DNA from: Bacteroidales bacterium
GTDB lineage: Bacteria; Bacteroidota; Bacteroidia; Bacteroidales; VadinHA17
DNA: 64,000 nucleotides
Direction of reading: 5' to 3'
Assembly: GCA_029210565.1 (NCBI GenBank)
Contig: JARGFQ010000006.1
Coordinates: 203,215-267,214 of the forward strand
The translations under genes and the position numbers were made by a program. This document shows, one piece after another, positions 1-8,904 of the stretch. How positions within the stretch are numbered: the first letter of the stretch is position 1; every line of letters starts with the position of its first letter. Under the pieces are notes generated by a model. It searched no databases. It was given only the letters and a program-made list of their open reading frames with translations, and was not told the DNA's origin.

Positions 1-1026
1 GTCGAGTAGCCCGGCACGTTCCAGTTCGCCAAGTATGGCAAAGACCCCTCCGGCACGGTTTATATCCTCGATGTGAAACGATGAGGAGGGGGAGACCCTG
101 CATATGTTGGGTACTCTCCGTGAGAGTTCATCAATGTCTTTCATGGTAAAATCAACTCCGGCCTCCTGGGCAATGGCAAGGAGGTGGAGGACAGTGTTGG
201 TGGATCCCCCCATCGCAATGTCAAGTGTCATTGCATTGATGAAGGCTGCTCGTGAGGCAATGGAACGTGGCAGTACGGATTCATCCCCATGTTCGTAATA
301 TTTCTGTGCCAGTACTGTTATCAGCCTGGCGGCCCGGGTAAAGAGCTGACTCCTGTTGGTGTGGGTGGCTACCACGGTGCCGTTGCCCGGAGGTGCCAGT
401 CCGAGAGCCTCCGACAGGCAGTTCATTGAGTTGGCGGTGAACATGCCCGAGCAGGATCCGCAGGTGGGGCAGGCCGACCGTTCTATCTCAAGCAGGTTTT
501 CATCAGTGACGCTGTCGTCAGCTGCAGCCACCATGGCATTGATCAGATCAACAGCTTTTCCTCCTGCCCTGCCGGCCTCCATAGGACCTCCGGAGACGAA
601 TACCGCAGGTATGTTGAGGCGCATGGCAGCCATGAGCATCCCGGGGGTGATCTTATCGCAGTTGCTGATGCATATCATGGCGTCAGCACAGTGGGCATTG
701 CAGACATACTCGACACTGTCGGCAATAAGTTCACGCGAGGGGAGTGAATAGAGCATACCCCCGTGGCCCATGGCTATGCCGTCATCGATGGCTATGGTGT
801 TGAACTCAGCGGCGAACATGCCGAGACTCTCAATCTCCTTTTTTATTAACTGCCCGATATCATGAAGATGCAAATGACCCGGAACGAACTGTGAGAATGA
901 ATTGACGATGGCTGTCACCGGTTTCCCGAACTGTTCCTCCTTCATGCCGTTCGCACGCCAGAGGCTCCTTGCCCCGGCCATGTTCCTGCCGGTCATTGTC
1001 TTCAGGCTCCTGAGTTCTCTTTTCAT
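1..1026 (-). CDS. ilvD: Dihydroxy-acid dehydratase, 5' part (cut by window edge)
   Basis: Catalyses dehydration of 2,3-dihydroxy-isovalerate and its methylvalerate homologue in valine, leucine and isoleucine synthesis, in the cytoplasm, with an Fe-S cluster. The translation starts [20 protein letters not shown] and shows the family blocks [52 protein letters not shown] (cluster cysteine) and [13 protein letters not shown]. The 342 codons seen are roughly the N-terminal 60% of a usual protein of about 560 residues; the frame is open to base 1. The ATG at 1024-1026 lies 14 bases after the T-run of an intrinsic terminator, so transcription must pass an attenuator to reach the gene. Identification is secure. 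Confidence 0.96.
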   Translation of the reverse strand, partial: MKRELRSLKTMTGRNMAGARSLWRANGMKEEQFGKPVTAIVNSFSQFVPGHLHLHDIGQLIKKEIESLGMFAAEFNTIAIDDGIAMGHGGMLYSLPSRELIADSVEYVCNAHCADAMICISNCDKITPGMLMAAMRLNIPAVFVSGGPMEAGRAGGKAVDLINAMVAAADDSVTDENLLEIERSACPTCGSCSGMFTANSMNCLSEALGLAPPGNGTVVATHTNRSQLFTRAARLITVLAQKYYEHGDESVLPRSIASRAAFINAMTLDIAMGGSTNTVLHLLAIAQEAGVDFTMKDIDELSRRVPNICRVSPSSSFHIEDINRAGGVFAILGELERAGLLD

Positions 1027-1039
1027 TGCTGAACTGCTT

Positions 1040-1070
1040 AAAAAAAGCTTCCCGGTTTTCCGGGAAGCTT
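1040..1070 (-). terminator. Attenuator terminator in the ilvD leader
   Basis: Read on the minus strand, an 11-bp perfect stem (AAGCTTCCCGG, arms at 1060-1070 and 1045-1055) with an AAAA loop is followed at once by seven T. It ends 14 bases before the ilvD start codon and after the leader peptide. The segment CGGGGAG (1101-1107), which begins one base after the leader stop codon, can pair with CTTCCCG of the 5' terminator arm (7 bp, one G-U), giving a ready antiterminator. Confidence 0.88.
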
Positions 1071-1108
1071 TCGTATACTATTATTCTTATCTATATATTA
1101 CTCCCCGA

Positions 1109-1168
1109 TTATGCGCTCGAAGCGATAATAAGAATGAGGGCAATAATAAACAGTGAAATGTGGTTCAT
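1109..1168 (-). CDS. Ile/Leu-rich leader peptide of the ilvD attenuator
   Basis: A 19-codon ORF, MNHISLFIIALILIIASSA, lies between a Bacteroidota-type promoter and the intrinsic terminator ahead of ilvD. Six of its 19 codons are Ile and three are Leu, clustered at codons 4-15. The design is that of ilvL/leuL-type leader peptides: a ribosome stalled for charged Ile- or Leu-tRNA would leave the downstream CGGGGAG strand free to pair with the terminator arm, while a ribosome reaching the stop codon would cover it and let the terminator form. The peptide itself is inferred to have no function beyond being translated. Confidence 0.8.
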   Translation of the reverse strand: MNHISLFIIALILIIASSA

Positions 1169-1186
1169 AAACTCTAATTGAAGTGA

Positions 1187-1216
1187 CAAAAGTAACAACA
1201 TTTTTTAATGGCCAAA
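1187..1216 (-). promoter_or_regulatory. Promoter of the ilvD leader
   Basis: On the minus strand the -7 box TACTTTTG (1187-1194) fits TAnnTTTG exactly, and a TTTG -33 element lies at 1213-1216 (18-base spacer), with a second TTTG at 1217-1220 (22-base spacer). Transcription would start near 1180, about 12 bases before the leader peptide ATG. Confidence 0.7.
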
Positions 1217-1288
1217 CAAAAAAGAATAAAATATTTAATTTTTAACCTCTGTTAATACATATTTAATAATGGATGGGGCAAAAAAGAT

Positions 1289-2482
1289 TCAATGTTTTAA
1301 GATGCCCAGCTCTCTTCCTACCCTGGTGAAGGCTGCGATGGCTTTGTCGAGGTGCTCCTGATGGTGTGCTGCCGAGAGCTGTACCCTGATGCGTGCCTTG
1401 CCCTTGGGGACTACCGGGTAGTAGAAGCCGGTGACGTAGATGCCTTCATCGAGAAGCTTTGCCGCCAACTCCTGTGACAGCCTGGCATCATAGAGCATCA
1501 CGGCACAGATTGCTGACCGGGTGGGCTTGATGTCAAAGCCGGCCTCCAGCATCCTGTCCATGAAATATTTAGTGTTGAAATGAAGCTTGTCCTGCAGCTC
1601 ATTGGTCTCTGTCATCATCTCAACCATCTTTATACCTGCAGCAGCCACGAGGGGAGGTATGGAGTTGCTGAAGAGATATGGCCGCGAGCGCTGGCGCAGC
1701 ATCTCGATGATCTCCTTCTTGCCGGTGGTGAATCCGCCGATGGCTCCTCCGAATGCTTTGCCCAGCGTGCCGGTGATGATCTCTATCTTACCCTTCAGGT
1801 TGTAAAGCTCGGTGACACCGCGGCCTGTATCACCCACCACGCCTGCTGAATGAGACTCGTCGACCATGACCATGGCGTCGTATTTGTTTGCCAGCTCATA
1901 GATCCTGTCAAGCGGAGCCACGTTGCCGTCCATGGAGAAGACACCGTCGGTGACCACCAGCCTGAAGCGCTGTTCCTGTGCCTGCTGCAGCTGCGTCTCC
2001 AGGTCTTCCATGTCGGCATTCTCATAGCGGTAACGCTTTGCCTTGCAGAGGCGCACCCCATCAATTATGGAAGCGTGGTTAAGGGCATCGGAGATTATGG
2101 CGTCTTCGCTTGTCAGAAGTGGCTCGAACACACCCCCGTTGGCATCGAAGCAGGTAGCATAGAGGATGGTATCCTCGGTGCCGAAGAACTCAGCCAGTTT
2201 CTGTTCCAGCTCCTTATGGAGGTCTCCCGTACCGCATATGAAGCGTACCGATGACATACCGTAGCCGTGAGTATCAAGTGCATTTCTTGCCGCTTCAACC
2301 AGCTTTGCATTGGCTGACAGTCCCAGGTAGTTGTTGGCGCAGAAGTTAAGCACCCGCTGACCGGTGTCAAGAGTAATCTCCGCACCCTGCGGTGAGACAA
2401 TGACACGTTCTTTCTTGTAAAGCCCTGCTTCCTTTATCTCGTGGATCTGTGTCCTGAGATAATCCTGGTATTGATTGTACAT
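1289..2482 (-). CDS. kbl: Glycine C-acetyltransferase (2-amino-3-ketobutyrate CoA ligase)
   Basis: PLP-dependent alpha-oxoamine synthase that splits 2-amino-3-ketobutyrate with CoA into glycine and acetyl-CoA, the second step of threonine breakdown after Tdh. The 397-residue length is the family norm. Visible active-site residues are His136 in NHASIID, Asp208 and His211 in VDESHSAG, the PLP lysine Lys242 in GTLGKAFGG, and the C-terminal Arg in ARIRVQLSA. It is the last gene of the minus-strand series tdh, acyl-CoA ligase, ACP, Kbl paralogue, kbl. The next gene on this strand, ilvD, has its own promoter and attenuator. Confidence 0.95.
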   Translation of the reverse strand: MYNQYQDYLRTQIHEIKEAGLYKKERVIVSPQGAEITLDTGQRVLNFCANNYLGLSANAKLVEAARNALDTHGYGMSSVRFICGTGDLHKELEQKLAEFFGTEDTILYATCFDANGGVFEPLLTSEDAIISDALNHASIIDGVRLCKAKRYRYENADMEDLETQLQQAQEQRFRLVVTDGVFSMDGNVAPLDRIYELANKYDAMVMVDESHSAGVVGDTGRGVTELYNLKGKIEIITGTLGKAFGGAIGGFTTGKKEIIEMLRQRSRPYLFSNSIPPLVAAAGIKMVEMMTETNELQDKLHFNTKYFMDRMLEAGFDIKPTRSAICAVMLYDARLSQELAAKLLDEGIYVTGFYYPVVPKGKARIRVQLSAAHHQEHLDKAIAAFTRVGRELGILKH

Positions 2483-2622
2483 CTGAGAGAAGAATCACTT
2501 AATTGGATGCAAAGATCGCGTTTTACAGTGATTATTCAATGACGATAATCATCTCCCGAAGATTAAAATGGCACGCATTTATTATCGAGCGTCAGGGTAT
2601 CCGCCACAATATTTCCGGACTT

Positions 2623-3870
2623 TTAGAGTCCGAACTTTTCGATTATCTGTTCTTTGGTAAGACCCGGTACACCCAGTTTCTTACCCACTTTAATGAATTT
2701 CTCAAGGGCTGCATCTAGGTGATGCATCTCATGGCCCGCGGATATCTGGGTTCTGATCCTGGCCTGGCCGTTTGGAACCACCGGGAAGAAGAAACCTATG
2801 GCATAGATACCCTCGTTGAAGAGTTCCTTTGAGAAATCCTGTGACAGCTTTGCATTGAAGAGCATAACAGGAACGATAGGGGTATTACCCTCCTTGAGAA
2901 TAAAGCCTGCCTCTGTCAGTCCTTTCCTCCAGAATGCCGCATTCTTCTCCAGCTTGTCACGTCTTTCAGTGCTGGCCGAAAGGATATCGAACACCTTCAG
3001 GACCCCTGACACTATTACGGGAGCGATGGTATTTGAGAAGAGGTAGGGACGTGCCTTCTGCCTGCACATCTCCACGATCTCCTTTCTTCCCGAGACACAT
3101 CCACCGGATGCTCCGCCCAGCGCTTTGCCGAAGGTGGTGGTGATGATGTCAATTTTGCCCATGACATTGCAGAATTCATGTGTCCCGCGGCCAGTTTTAC
3201 CTATGAATCCGGTGGCGTGGGAGTCATCCACCAGCAGCAGCGCATCATATTTCTCGCACAGGCGGACCATCTCATCAAGCTTTGCCGTGTCCCCGTCCAT
3301 TGAAAAGACCCCGTCAGTGATCACCAGCTTAAGCCGTTTGTCTGAGTGGAGCAGTAGTTTTTCTTCGAGATGCTCCATGCTGGAGTGCTTGAAGGTGTCA
3401 TGCTGGGCGCTGCATAGCCTCATGCCGTCAATGATTGAGGCATGCACCAGCCTGTCGGAGATCATGATGTCCTCACTGGTGAGTATAGCCTCAAAAACAC
3501 CCGCGTTGGCATCCATGCAGGATGGGAACAGTATTGTGTCTTCCGTGCCCAGGAATTCAGTCACCCTGTTTTCAAGATCACGGTGTATATCCTGTGTGCC
3601 ACAGATAAAACGTACGGACGACATGCCGTAACCTCTTGACTCAAGACCGTCATGAGCAGCCGTAATAACCTCAGGGTGGCTTGAGAGGCCCAGATAATTG
3701 TTTGAGCACATGTTGATGACCTTCTTCAGGTCTGAGCCTGATGGAAACTCAACCTCAATATCGGCGGCCTGGGAGCTGTGGATGAAGCGCTCCTCCTTGA
3801 ATATGCCGGCGTTTTTGATATCTGCCAGTTGTGACAGATAAAGGTCCTTTGTTTTTTCAGAGTAACTCAT
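2623..3870 (-). CDS. Kbl-like alpha-oxoamine synthase paired with an acyl carrier protein
   Basis: A 415-residue fold-type I PLP enzyme of the alpha-oxoamine synthase family, which condenses an amino acid with an acyl thioester (or the reverse). It keeps His143 (VHASIID), Asp215 and His218 (VDDSHATG), the PLP lysine Lys249 (TFGKALGG) and the Arg of QARIRTQIS. It closely resembles the neighbouring kbl product, including the block GYGMSSVRFICGTQD, but carries an N-terminal insert (about residues 41-50) and a C-terminal extension. The ACP gene lies 12 bases upstream and an acyl-CoA ligase before that, which suggests an acyl-ACP or unusual acyl-CoA substrate. The family also includes serine palmitoyltransferase, cysteate acyltransferase and CqsA-type enzymes; the substrate cannot be read from the sequence. 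A small hairpin (2616-2632) spans the stop codon. Confidence 0.85.
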   Translation of the reverse strand: MSYSEKTKDLYLSQLADIKNAGIFKEERFIHSSQAADIEVEFPSGSDLKKVINMCSNNYLGLSSHPEVITAAHDGLESRGYGMSSVRFICGTQDIHRDLENRVTEFLGTEDTILFPSCMDANAGVFEAILTSEDIMISDRLVHASIIDGMRLCSAQHDTFKHSSMEHLEEKLLLHSDKRLKLVITDGVFSMDGDTAKLDEMVRLCEKYDALLLVDDSHATGFIGKTGRGTHEFCNVMGKIDIITTTFGKALGGASGGCVSGRKEIVEMCRQKARPYLFSNTIAPVIVSGVLKVFDILSASTERRDKLEKNAAFWRKGLTEAGFILKEGNTPIVPVMLFNAKLSQDFSKELFNEGIYAIGFFFPVVPNGQARIRTQISAGHEMHHLDAALEKFIKVGKKLGVPGLTKEQIIEKFGL

Positions 3871-3882
3871 GATGGCTGTGAT

Positions 3883-4146
3883 TTATTTATTCAGATACTG
3901 GTTTACCAGTGCCACAATGTTGTTTACGCTGTCAAATGCCTCAGGCGTAGCCTTGCTTGGCGGGATCTTGATCTTGAATTTGTTCTCGAGGAAGACGAGC
4001 AGTGACACCATCGAGAACGAATCAACGTAACCGCTGGAAATAAGAGGTGTCTCATCTGTTATCGTAGTGTCATCATCATCGATGTACTCTTTGATGACAT
4101 AGTTCCGGATCAGCTCCTTCATCTCATTAAGATTATTCTCTTCCAT
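3883..4146 (-). CDS. Stand-alone acyl carrier protein
   Basis: An 87-residue, strongly acidic protein with the phosphopantetheine attachment motif GYVDSFSM (Ser43) in a four-helix carrier-protein pattern. It is not the fatty-acid AcpP, whose site reads DSL in a different context, and it lies outside any fatty-acid operon. It sits between an AcsA-like ligase and an alpha-oxoamine synthase, 12 bases from the latter, so it probably presents an acyl group to that enzyme. Similar ACP-synthase pairing is known for bacterial serine palmitoyltransferases; the use here is inference. Confidence 0.88.
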   Translation of the reverse strand: MEENNLNEMKELIRNYVIKEYIDDDDTTITDETPLISSGYVDSFSMVSLLVFLENKFKIKIPPSKATPEAFDSVNNIVALVNQYLNK

Positions 4147-4151
4147 AACAT

Positions 4152-4263
4152 ATTCGTTTTAAGGGTTATAATTGCAAGTTGCCATAAATCTTACTCATCT
4201 TGACGATTAATTTTCACAGCTCCGGGATGCCGATTTCGTTTGAGGGTTATATCTGCAAGCTCG
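4152..4263. repeat. Two imperfect 25-bp direct repeats in the ligase-ACP gap
   Basis: The plus-strand words TCGTTTTAAGGGTTATAATT (from 4154) and TCGTTTGAGGGTTATATCT (from 4236), each followed by GCAAG, are about 85% alike by eye. One ends a few bases from the ACP start codon and the other lies just downstream of the ligase stop codon. They could be a binding site or a small duplication; nothing else supports a function. Confidence 0.4.
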
Positions 4264-4269
4264 TGATAT

Positions 4270-5976
4270 TCAGTCATTTTCGAGAGTTGAAATGTCTCCA
4301 ATCTCCTCACCCCATTCCCTGGCATGAAGCACTCTTCTCATGATTTTTCCGCTGCGTGTTTTCGGGAGGCTCTCCATGAATTCAACTGCCTGCGGCATTG
4401 CCAGCGGGGAGAGCTTTTTGCGGATGAAGTTCATGATCTCAAGTTCAAGGTCAGGGCCGGTAGTAAAACCGGGTTTGAGGGTGATAAATGCTTTTACCAC
4501 CTCCATGTTGATCTCATCGGGCTTGGATGTGACGGCTGATTCACCTACGGCAGGATGTTCGAGCAGTGCCGATTCAACCTCGAACGGGCTCACCAGGTGC
4601 CCGCCGGTATTAATTACGTCGTCATCACGTCCTATGAACCAGTAGTAGCCTTCATTGTCGATGCTCGACCTGTCGCCTGAGAGGTACCATCCGTTAACAA
4701 ATTTTTCCCTGTATTTCTCTTCATTCCTCCAGTATGTCCTCATCATAGCTGGCCATCCGGGCCTGAATGCAATCAGGCCGGCATTGCCGGGCTCCTCGAT
4801 GGGGGTATAGGTGACCGGATCAAGCACTGCTCCCGTTATTCCCGGGAAGGTCTTTCCCATGGAGCCGGGTTTAATCTTCATCCCGGGGAAGTTGGTGATC
4901 ATTATAGACCCTGTCTCCGTCTGCCAGAATGTATCGTGGAATTGTTTTCCGAACACCCTTCCTGACCATATGACGGCTTCCGAGTTGAGAGGTTCGCCGA
5001 CGCTTGCCAGGTGACGCAGGGAGGAGAGATCAAACTCCTTCACCAGCTCGTCTCCGGCTTTCATCAGTGACCTGATGGCGGTGGGAGCCGAGTACCATAC
5101 CGTTATTTTATAATTCTCAATAAACCGGTACCATGCCTGGGCGGAAAATCCGGTATCCAGGACACACTGCGTCACCCCCAGGCTCCACGGTCCGATTATT
5201 CCGTACGAGGTGCCGGTCACCCAACCCGGGTCAGCAGTGCACCAGTAGATGTCATCATCACGCAGGTCAAGAACCCATTTTGTGGTGAGGTACTGTGACA
5301 TTATGGAATAATGGACGTGCTTTACCCCCTTGGGCTGACCGGTTGTGCCGGAGGTGTAATGAAGCAGCGAATGGGTTTCGGCCCGGGTTGGTGCTATTTC
5401 AAATTTCTCAACAGGCTCAGCGTTTTCAAGGCTGAAGAGGATCTCTCCGGGCTTGAGTTCAGAGGGCTTGATGCTGTCGACAATGATAACATATTCCAGG
5501 CCTGGCAGTGATGCACGGATCTTCCTCACCTTGGACAGGTGCTTCTTCTGGGTTATGACAGCCCTGGTCTCCGCATTCTCGAGCCTCACAAAGAGAGATT
5601 CATCCCCGAAAGCGGAAAAGAGTGGCTGGACGATGGCGCCCATCTTCAGTATCCCGAGGAATGAGAGGTACAATTCGGGGATCCTGTCCATAAAAAGACA
5701 GACCCGGTCACCTTCAGCGATTCCCTGACTGCGGAGGAAAGCACCGATAGTATTTCCCGCCAGCCTGATATCATTGAAGGTATACTGCTTCCGGGTGCCA
5801 CCGAACTCCTCATAGTAAAGGGCAATTTTGTCGGCCTTGCCCTTCTGGCATATTCTGTCGGAGCAATGCCAACCTATGTTTATAATGTCTCCGGGAGTGT
5901 ATTCGAGCTCTTTTTCTGCAATGGACCAGCTGAAGTCCCTGGTCAGTTCTTCATACGACGGATGTTCAGACAACAT
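4270..5976 (-). CDS. AcsA-like acyl-CoA synthetase (AMP-forming)
   Basis: A 568-residue ANL-superfamily ligase that activates a carboxylic acid with ATP and loads it on CoA. Motifs in order are the A3 loop YTSGTTGQPKGV, the acetyl-CoA-synthetase-type block WCTADPGWVTGTSYG, WQTETGSI (A5), GDRSSIDNEGYYWF and GRDDDVINTGG (A7-A8), and the C-terminal lysine in LPKTRSGKIMRR (A10). The nearest relatives I recognise are AcsA-type acetyl/short-chain acyl-CoA synthetases. It is next to the ACP and Kbl-like genes, so it may feed that enzyme rather than central acetate use. Substrate is unproven. Confidence 0.85.
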   Translation of the reverse strand: MLSEHPSYEELTRDFSWSIAEKELEYTPGDIINIGWHCSDRICQKGKADKIALYYEEFGGTRKQYTFNDIRLAGNTIGAFLRSQGIAEGDRVCLFMDRIPELYLSFLGILKMGAIVQPLFSAFGDESLFVRLENAETRAVITQKKHLSKVRKIRASLPGLEYVIIVDSIKPSELKPGEILFSLENAEPVEKFEIAPTRAETHSLLHYTSGTTGQPKGVKHVHYSIMSQYLTTKWVLDLRDDDIYWCTADPGWVTGTSYGIIGPWSLGVTQCVLDTGFSAQAWYRFIENYKITVWYSAPTAIRSLMKAGDELVKEFDLSSLRHLASVGEPLNSEAVIWSGRVFGKQFHDTFWQTETGSIMITNFPGMKIKPGSMGKTFPGITGAVLDPVTYTPIEEPGNAGLIAFRPGWPAMMRTYWRNEEKYREKFVNGWYLSGDRSSIDNEGYYWFIGRDDDVINTGGHLVSPFEVESALLEHPAVGESAVTSKPDEINMEVVKAFITLKPGFTTGPDLELEIMNFIRKKLSPLAMPQAVEFMESLPKTRSGKIMRRVLHAREWGEEIGDISTLEND

Positions 5977-6155
5977 AGATGTCAGGTATATTTATACACA
6001 ATGACATCAAGATAATACTATTTTGTAAAACAGCAATTTCGTTCAGGGAATTTTGAGGTCAGGAACTTCGCTTTCTCCCATGCGATTATCTCCTCAAACC
6101 GATTGATTTTCATTTCCTATAATATTGATTTTGAGACTTTACGGACTTTATAGGC

Positions 6156-7193
6156 TTATGTCTCCCAGTTTAAGATCACCTTACCGCAGTTGCCCTCTTC
6201 CATGATGTCAAATCCCTTCTGGAAATCGTCAATATGGAAACGGTGTGTAATGATAGGATCAAGATTGATTCCGCCGATGATCATCATCTGCATCTTATAC
6301 CAGGTCTCCCATAGCTCACGTCCATATATTCCCTTAAGGGTCAGCGCCTTGAAGATGATATCGCTCCATGGGACCTCGAAGTTAGAGGGGAGGATACCCA
6401 GTAAGGCAATATTGGATCCGTTATACATATTTTCAATCATTTCGCGGAAGGCGGCAGGTGAGCCTGACATCTCAAGCCCGACATCGAATCCCTTCATGTG
6501 GAGGGGTTCAAGGACGTCGTGTATTTTTTCTCCCTTTCCGGGATTGAGGACCATTGTTGCGCCCATCTTTCTTGCCAGTTCAAGGCGGTAGTCGCTCAGA
6601 TCAGTGGCTACCACATTACGGGCGCCGGCGAACCTGGCGATGGCAACAGCCATGCTGCCTATCAGTCCTGATCCGGTGATCAGCACATCCTCACCCAGAA
6701 GGGGGAATGCCAGGGCAGTATGGGTGGCATTGCCAAACGGGTCCATAATGGCTGCCCAGTCATCGGGGATGCGGTGATCAAGCAGAACCACGTTACGTGC
6801 CGGCACTTTTACATACTCTGCAAACGAGCCGTCGATATGTACTCCTATCCCAACCGTGTTTTCGCATACATGCTCTCTGCCCCGGCGGCAGTTACGGCAG
6901 GTGCCGCAGAAGAGATGACCTTCACCGGTGACCCTGTCGCCCACCTTTACATTCGTCACGCCGGGGCCGGCTTTGTCGATATAACCCATATACTCATGGC
7001 CTATGGTCATGGGGACCCTGATGGTCTTCTGAGCCCACTCATTCCACTCGTAGATATGCAGGTCCGTACCGCATATCGCCGACTTTTTGACTTTTATGAT
7101 TACATCATTGTATCCGGGCTCCGGCACAGGCACTTCCTGCATCCATAATCCCTTGGTAGCCTGAGCTTTAACAAGAGCCTTCATCTTTTTCAT
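6156..7193 (-). CDS. tdh: L-threonine 3-dehydrogenase
   Basis: Zinc- and NAD-dependent medium-chain dehydrogenase that oxidises threonine to 2-amino-3-ketobutyrate, the substrate of Kbl. Catalytic zinc ligands are in AICGTDLH and GHEYMGY. The structural-zinc loop is [15 protein letters not shown] and the NAD-binding motif is [16 protein letters not shown] place the start at [10 protein letters not shown]. An in-frame ATG 12 bases upstream (7205) and one at 7184 are alternatives; the Escherichia coli enzyme begins at the last position. It heads the minus-strand threonine block, and a 7-bp inverted repeat lies just upstream. Confidence 0.95.
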   Translation of the reverse strand: MKKMKALVKAQATKGLWMQEVPVPEPGYNDVIIKVKKSAICGTDLHIYEWNEWAQKTIRVPMTIGHEYMGYIDKAGPGVTNVKVGDRVTGEGHLFCGTCRNCRRGREHVCENTVGIGVHIDGSFAEYVKVPARNVVLLDHRIPDDWAAIMDPFGNATHTALAFPLLGEDVLITGSGLIGSMAVAIARFAGARNVVATDLSDYRLELARKMGATMVLNPGKGEKIHDVLEPLHMKGFDVGLEMSGSPAAFREMIENMYNGSNIALLGILPSNFEVPWSDIIFKALTLKGIYGRELWETWYKMQMMIIGGINLDPIITHRFHIDDFQKGFDIMEEGNCGKVILNWET

Positions 7194-7215
7194 AATGGTG
7201 ATCAATAAACAGTTG

Positions 7216-7233
7216 TATCGTAAATGTACGATA
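7216..7233. promoter_or_regulatory. Palindromic operator candidate upstream of tdh
   Basis: TATCGTA-AATG-TACGATA is a perfect 7-bp inverted repeat with a 4-base centre, 23 bases before the tdh start codon in the divergent tdh/gltX gap. Size and position suit a dimeric repressor. The protein that binds is unknown. Confidence 0.5.
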
Positions 7234-7304
7234 AATACAAATCATATAAAATGATTTTTGCAGCGTTGGGATTTATACTTTACCCGTGCCTGCACCATTT
7301 GTTA

Positions 7305-7312
7305 TATCTTTG
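7305..7312 (+). promoter_or_regulatory. -7 promoter box ahead of gltX
   Basis: TATCTTTG fits the TAnnTTTG consensus, 68 bases before the gltX start used here. The -33 element is poor (TTTA at 7279-7282). Confidence 0.5.
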
Positions 7313-7380
7313 TCACATATAGGCAGATAGTCCTGGCATAGTGCGGGCGCCATCTGCCCGGGATGAATAATTTATCAATT

Positions 7381-8904
7381 ATGAAAGACAGGAAAATACG
7401 CGTGCGCTTTGCTCCCAGTCCCACAGGACCGCTGCATATAGGCGGTGTGCGAACGGCTCTGTATAACTATCTCTTTGCCAAACATCACGACGGGACATTC
7501 ATACTGCGCATCGAGGATACAGATCAGACACGCTATGTGGAGGGTGCCGAAGAGTATATCATGGATGCCCTGAAGTGGGCCGGCATCAAACCGGATGAAG
7601 GGGTAAGGGAAGGAGGTGCCTTTGCCCCCTACCGGCAGAGCCAGAGGAAAGGCATCTATCAGCAGTTTGCCCTGAAGCTTCTTGCATCGGGTGACGCCTA
7701 TTATGCCTTCGACCTGCCGGAGGAGCTTGAGAGGATCAGGAAGGAGTATGAGTCTCGCGGGGAGACCTTCAACTACGGCAGTGCCACCCGCATGCAGATG
7801 TGCAACACACTAACCCTCAGTGATGAGGAGGTGAAGATCAGGATGGCTGCCGGAGAGCATTATGTTATAAGGTACCGCATGCCTGAGAACGAGGATATTC
7901 ATTTTTCCGACCTGATCAGGGGCGATATCGTGGTTAACAGCTCCACCCTTGATGACAAGGTGCTGTTCAAGTCGGACGGTATGCCCACCTACCACCTGGC
8001 CAACATCGTTGACGATCATCTTATGGAGATCTCGCACGTGATCAGGGGTGAGGAGTGGCTGCCGTCGCTGCCTCTTCATGTCATGCTCTACCGAAGCTTC
8101 GGATGGGAGGCTCCTCTCTTCGCGCACCTGCCGCTGCTGCTCAAGCCCGCAGGCAAGGGTAAGCTTAGCAAGCGCGACGGCGACAAGATGGGTTTCCCGG
8201 TTTTTCCCCTCTTCTGGCCTTACGGCGAGACGGCCACGGGATACCGTGAGGAGGGTTATTTCCCGGAGGCATTCGTGAATATGCTCGCCCTGCTGGGCTG
8301 GAACCCCGGGACCGAACAGGAGATATTCTCAATGGAAGAGCTGATCGCCGGTTTCTCAATAGAGCGGGTGGGAAAATCAGGTTCGAGGTTTGATCCCGAG
8401 AAGGCGAAGTGGTTTAATACCCGATATTTTCAGATGAAGAGCGATGAGGAGCTGGCGGAGCTCTTCATGCCAATAGTAGAGGAAAAGGGATTCAGTCCCG
8501 GTCATGACACCCTCGTGAGTATTGTCTCACTGGTAAAGGAGCGTGTGGGATTTGTGAAGGAGCTGTGGAATGAGGCTGACTTCTTCTTCGTCGCTCCGGA
8601 TAGCTATGACCCGGATGTTGTAAGGAAGAGATGGAATGCCGATTCGCCCCTGCAGATGAGGGAACTGCGTGAAGTTGTTTCAGGTGTGAAGCCATTTACC
8701 TCGGAGACTCTTGAAAAGAGAGTCAAGGAGTGGATTGCCGGAAGTCCCTATAATACCGGGACCATTCTCAACCTGTTCAGGCTCCTCATGGTTGGGGCGT
8801 CAAGGGGTCCGCACCTGTTTGATATCGTCGGGCTGACAGGCAGGGATGAGACCCTTCGCCGTCTTGACAACGGTATCCGCAGACTGGCACCGGCACTGTC
8901 ATGA
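7381..8904 (+). CDS. gltX: Glutamyl-tRNA synthetase
   Basis: Class I aminoacyl-tRNA synthetase that charges tRNA-Glu. The HIGH signature is in APSPTGPLHIGGVRTALYN at the N-terminus and the KMSKS loop appears as KLSKRDGDKMG. The first in-frame ATG (7363) would add six residues; the family normally starts close to KIRVRFAPSPTG, so I use 7381. The gene overlaps the next one by four bases (ATGA), and three plus-strand genes in a row overlap in this way, so they are very likely co-transcribed. Confidence 0.96.
   Translation: MKDRKIRVRFAPSPTGPLHIGGVRTALYNYLFAKHHDGTFILRIEDTDQTRYVEGAEEYIMDALKWAGIKPDEGVREGGAFAPYRQSQRKGIYQQFALKLLASGDAYYAFDLPEELERIRKEYESRGETFNYGSATRMQMCNTLTLSDEEVKIRMAAGEHYVIRYRMPENEDIHFSDLIRGDIVVNSSTLDDKVLFKSDGMPTYHLANIVDDHLMEISHVIRGEEWLPSLPLHVMLYRSFGWEAPLFAHLPLLLKPAGKGKLSKRDGDKMGFPVFPLFWPYGETATGYREEGYFPEAFVNMLALLGWNPGTEQEIFSMEELIAGFSIERVGKSGSRFDPEKAKWFNTRYFQMKSDEELAELFMPIVEEKGFSPGHDTLVSIVSLVKERVGFVKELWNEADFFFVAPDSYDPDVVRKRWNADSPLQMRELREVVSGVKPFTSETLEKRVKEWIAGSPYNTGTILNLFRLLMVGASRGPHLFDIVGLTGRDETLRRLDNGIRRLAPALS

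Noticed and set aside
902..1156. Plus-strand ORF across the ilvD leader
   Set aside because: It overlaps the ilvD start, attenuator and leader peptide in antisense and lacks any family features.
2113..2406. ORFs antisense to or out of frame with kbl and its paralogue
   Set aside because: Compositional shadows of the PLP-enzyme genes, which are unmistakable.
2616..2632. Hairpin CGGACT/AGTCCG over the stop codon of the Kbl-like gene as a terminator
   Set aside because: Only 6 bp and no T-run follows; it may be chance, so it is mentioned only with the gene.
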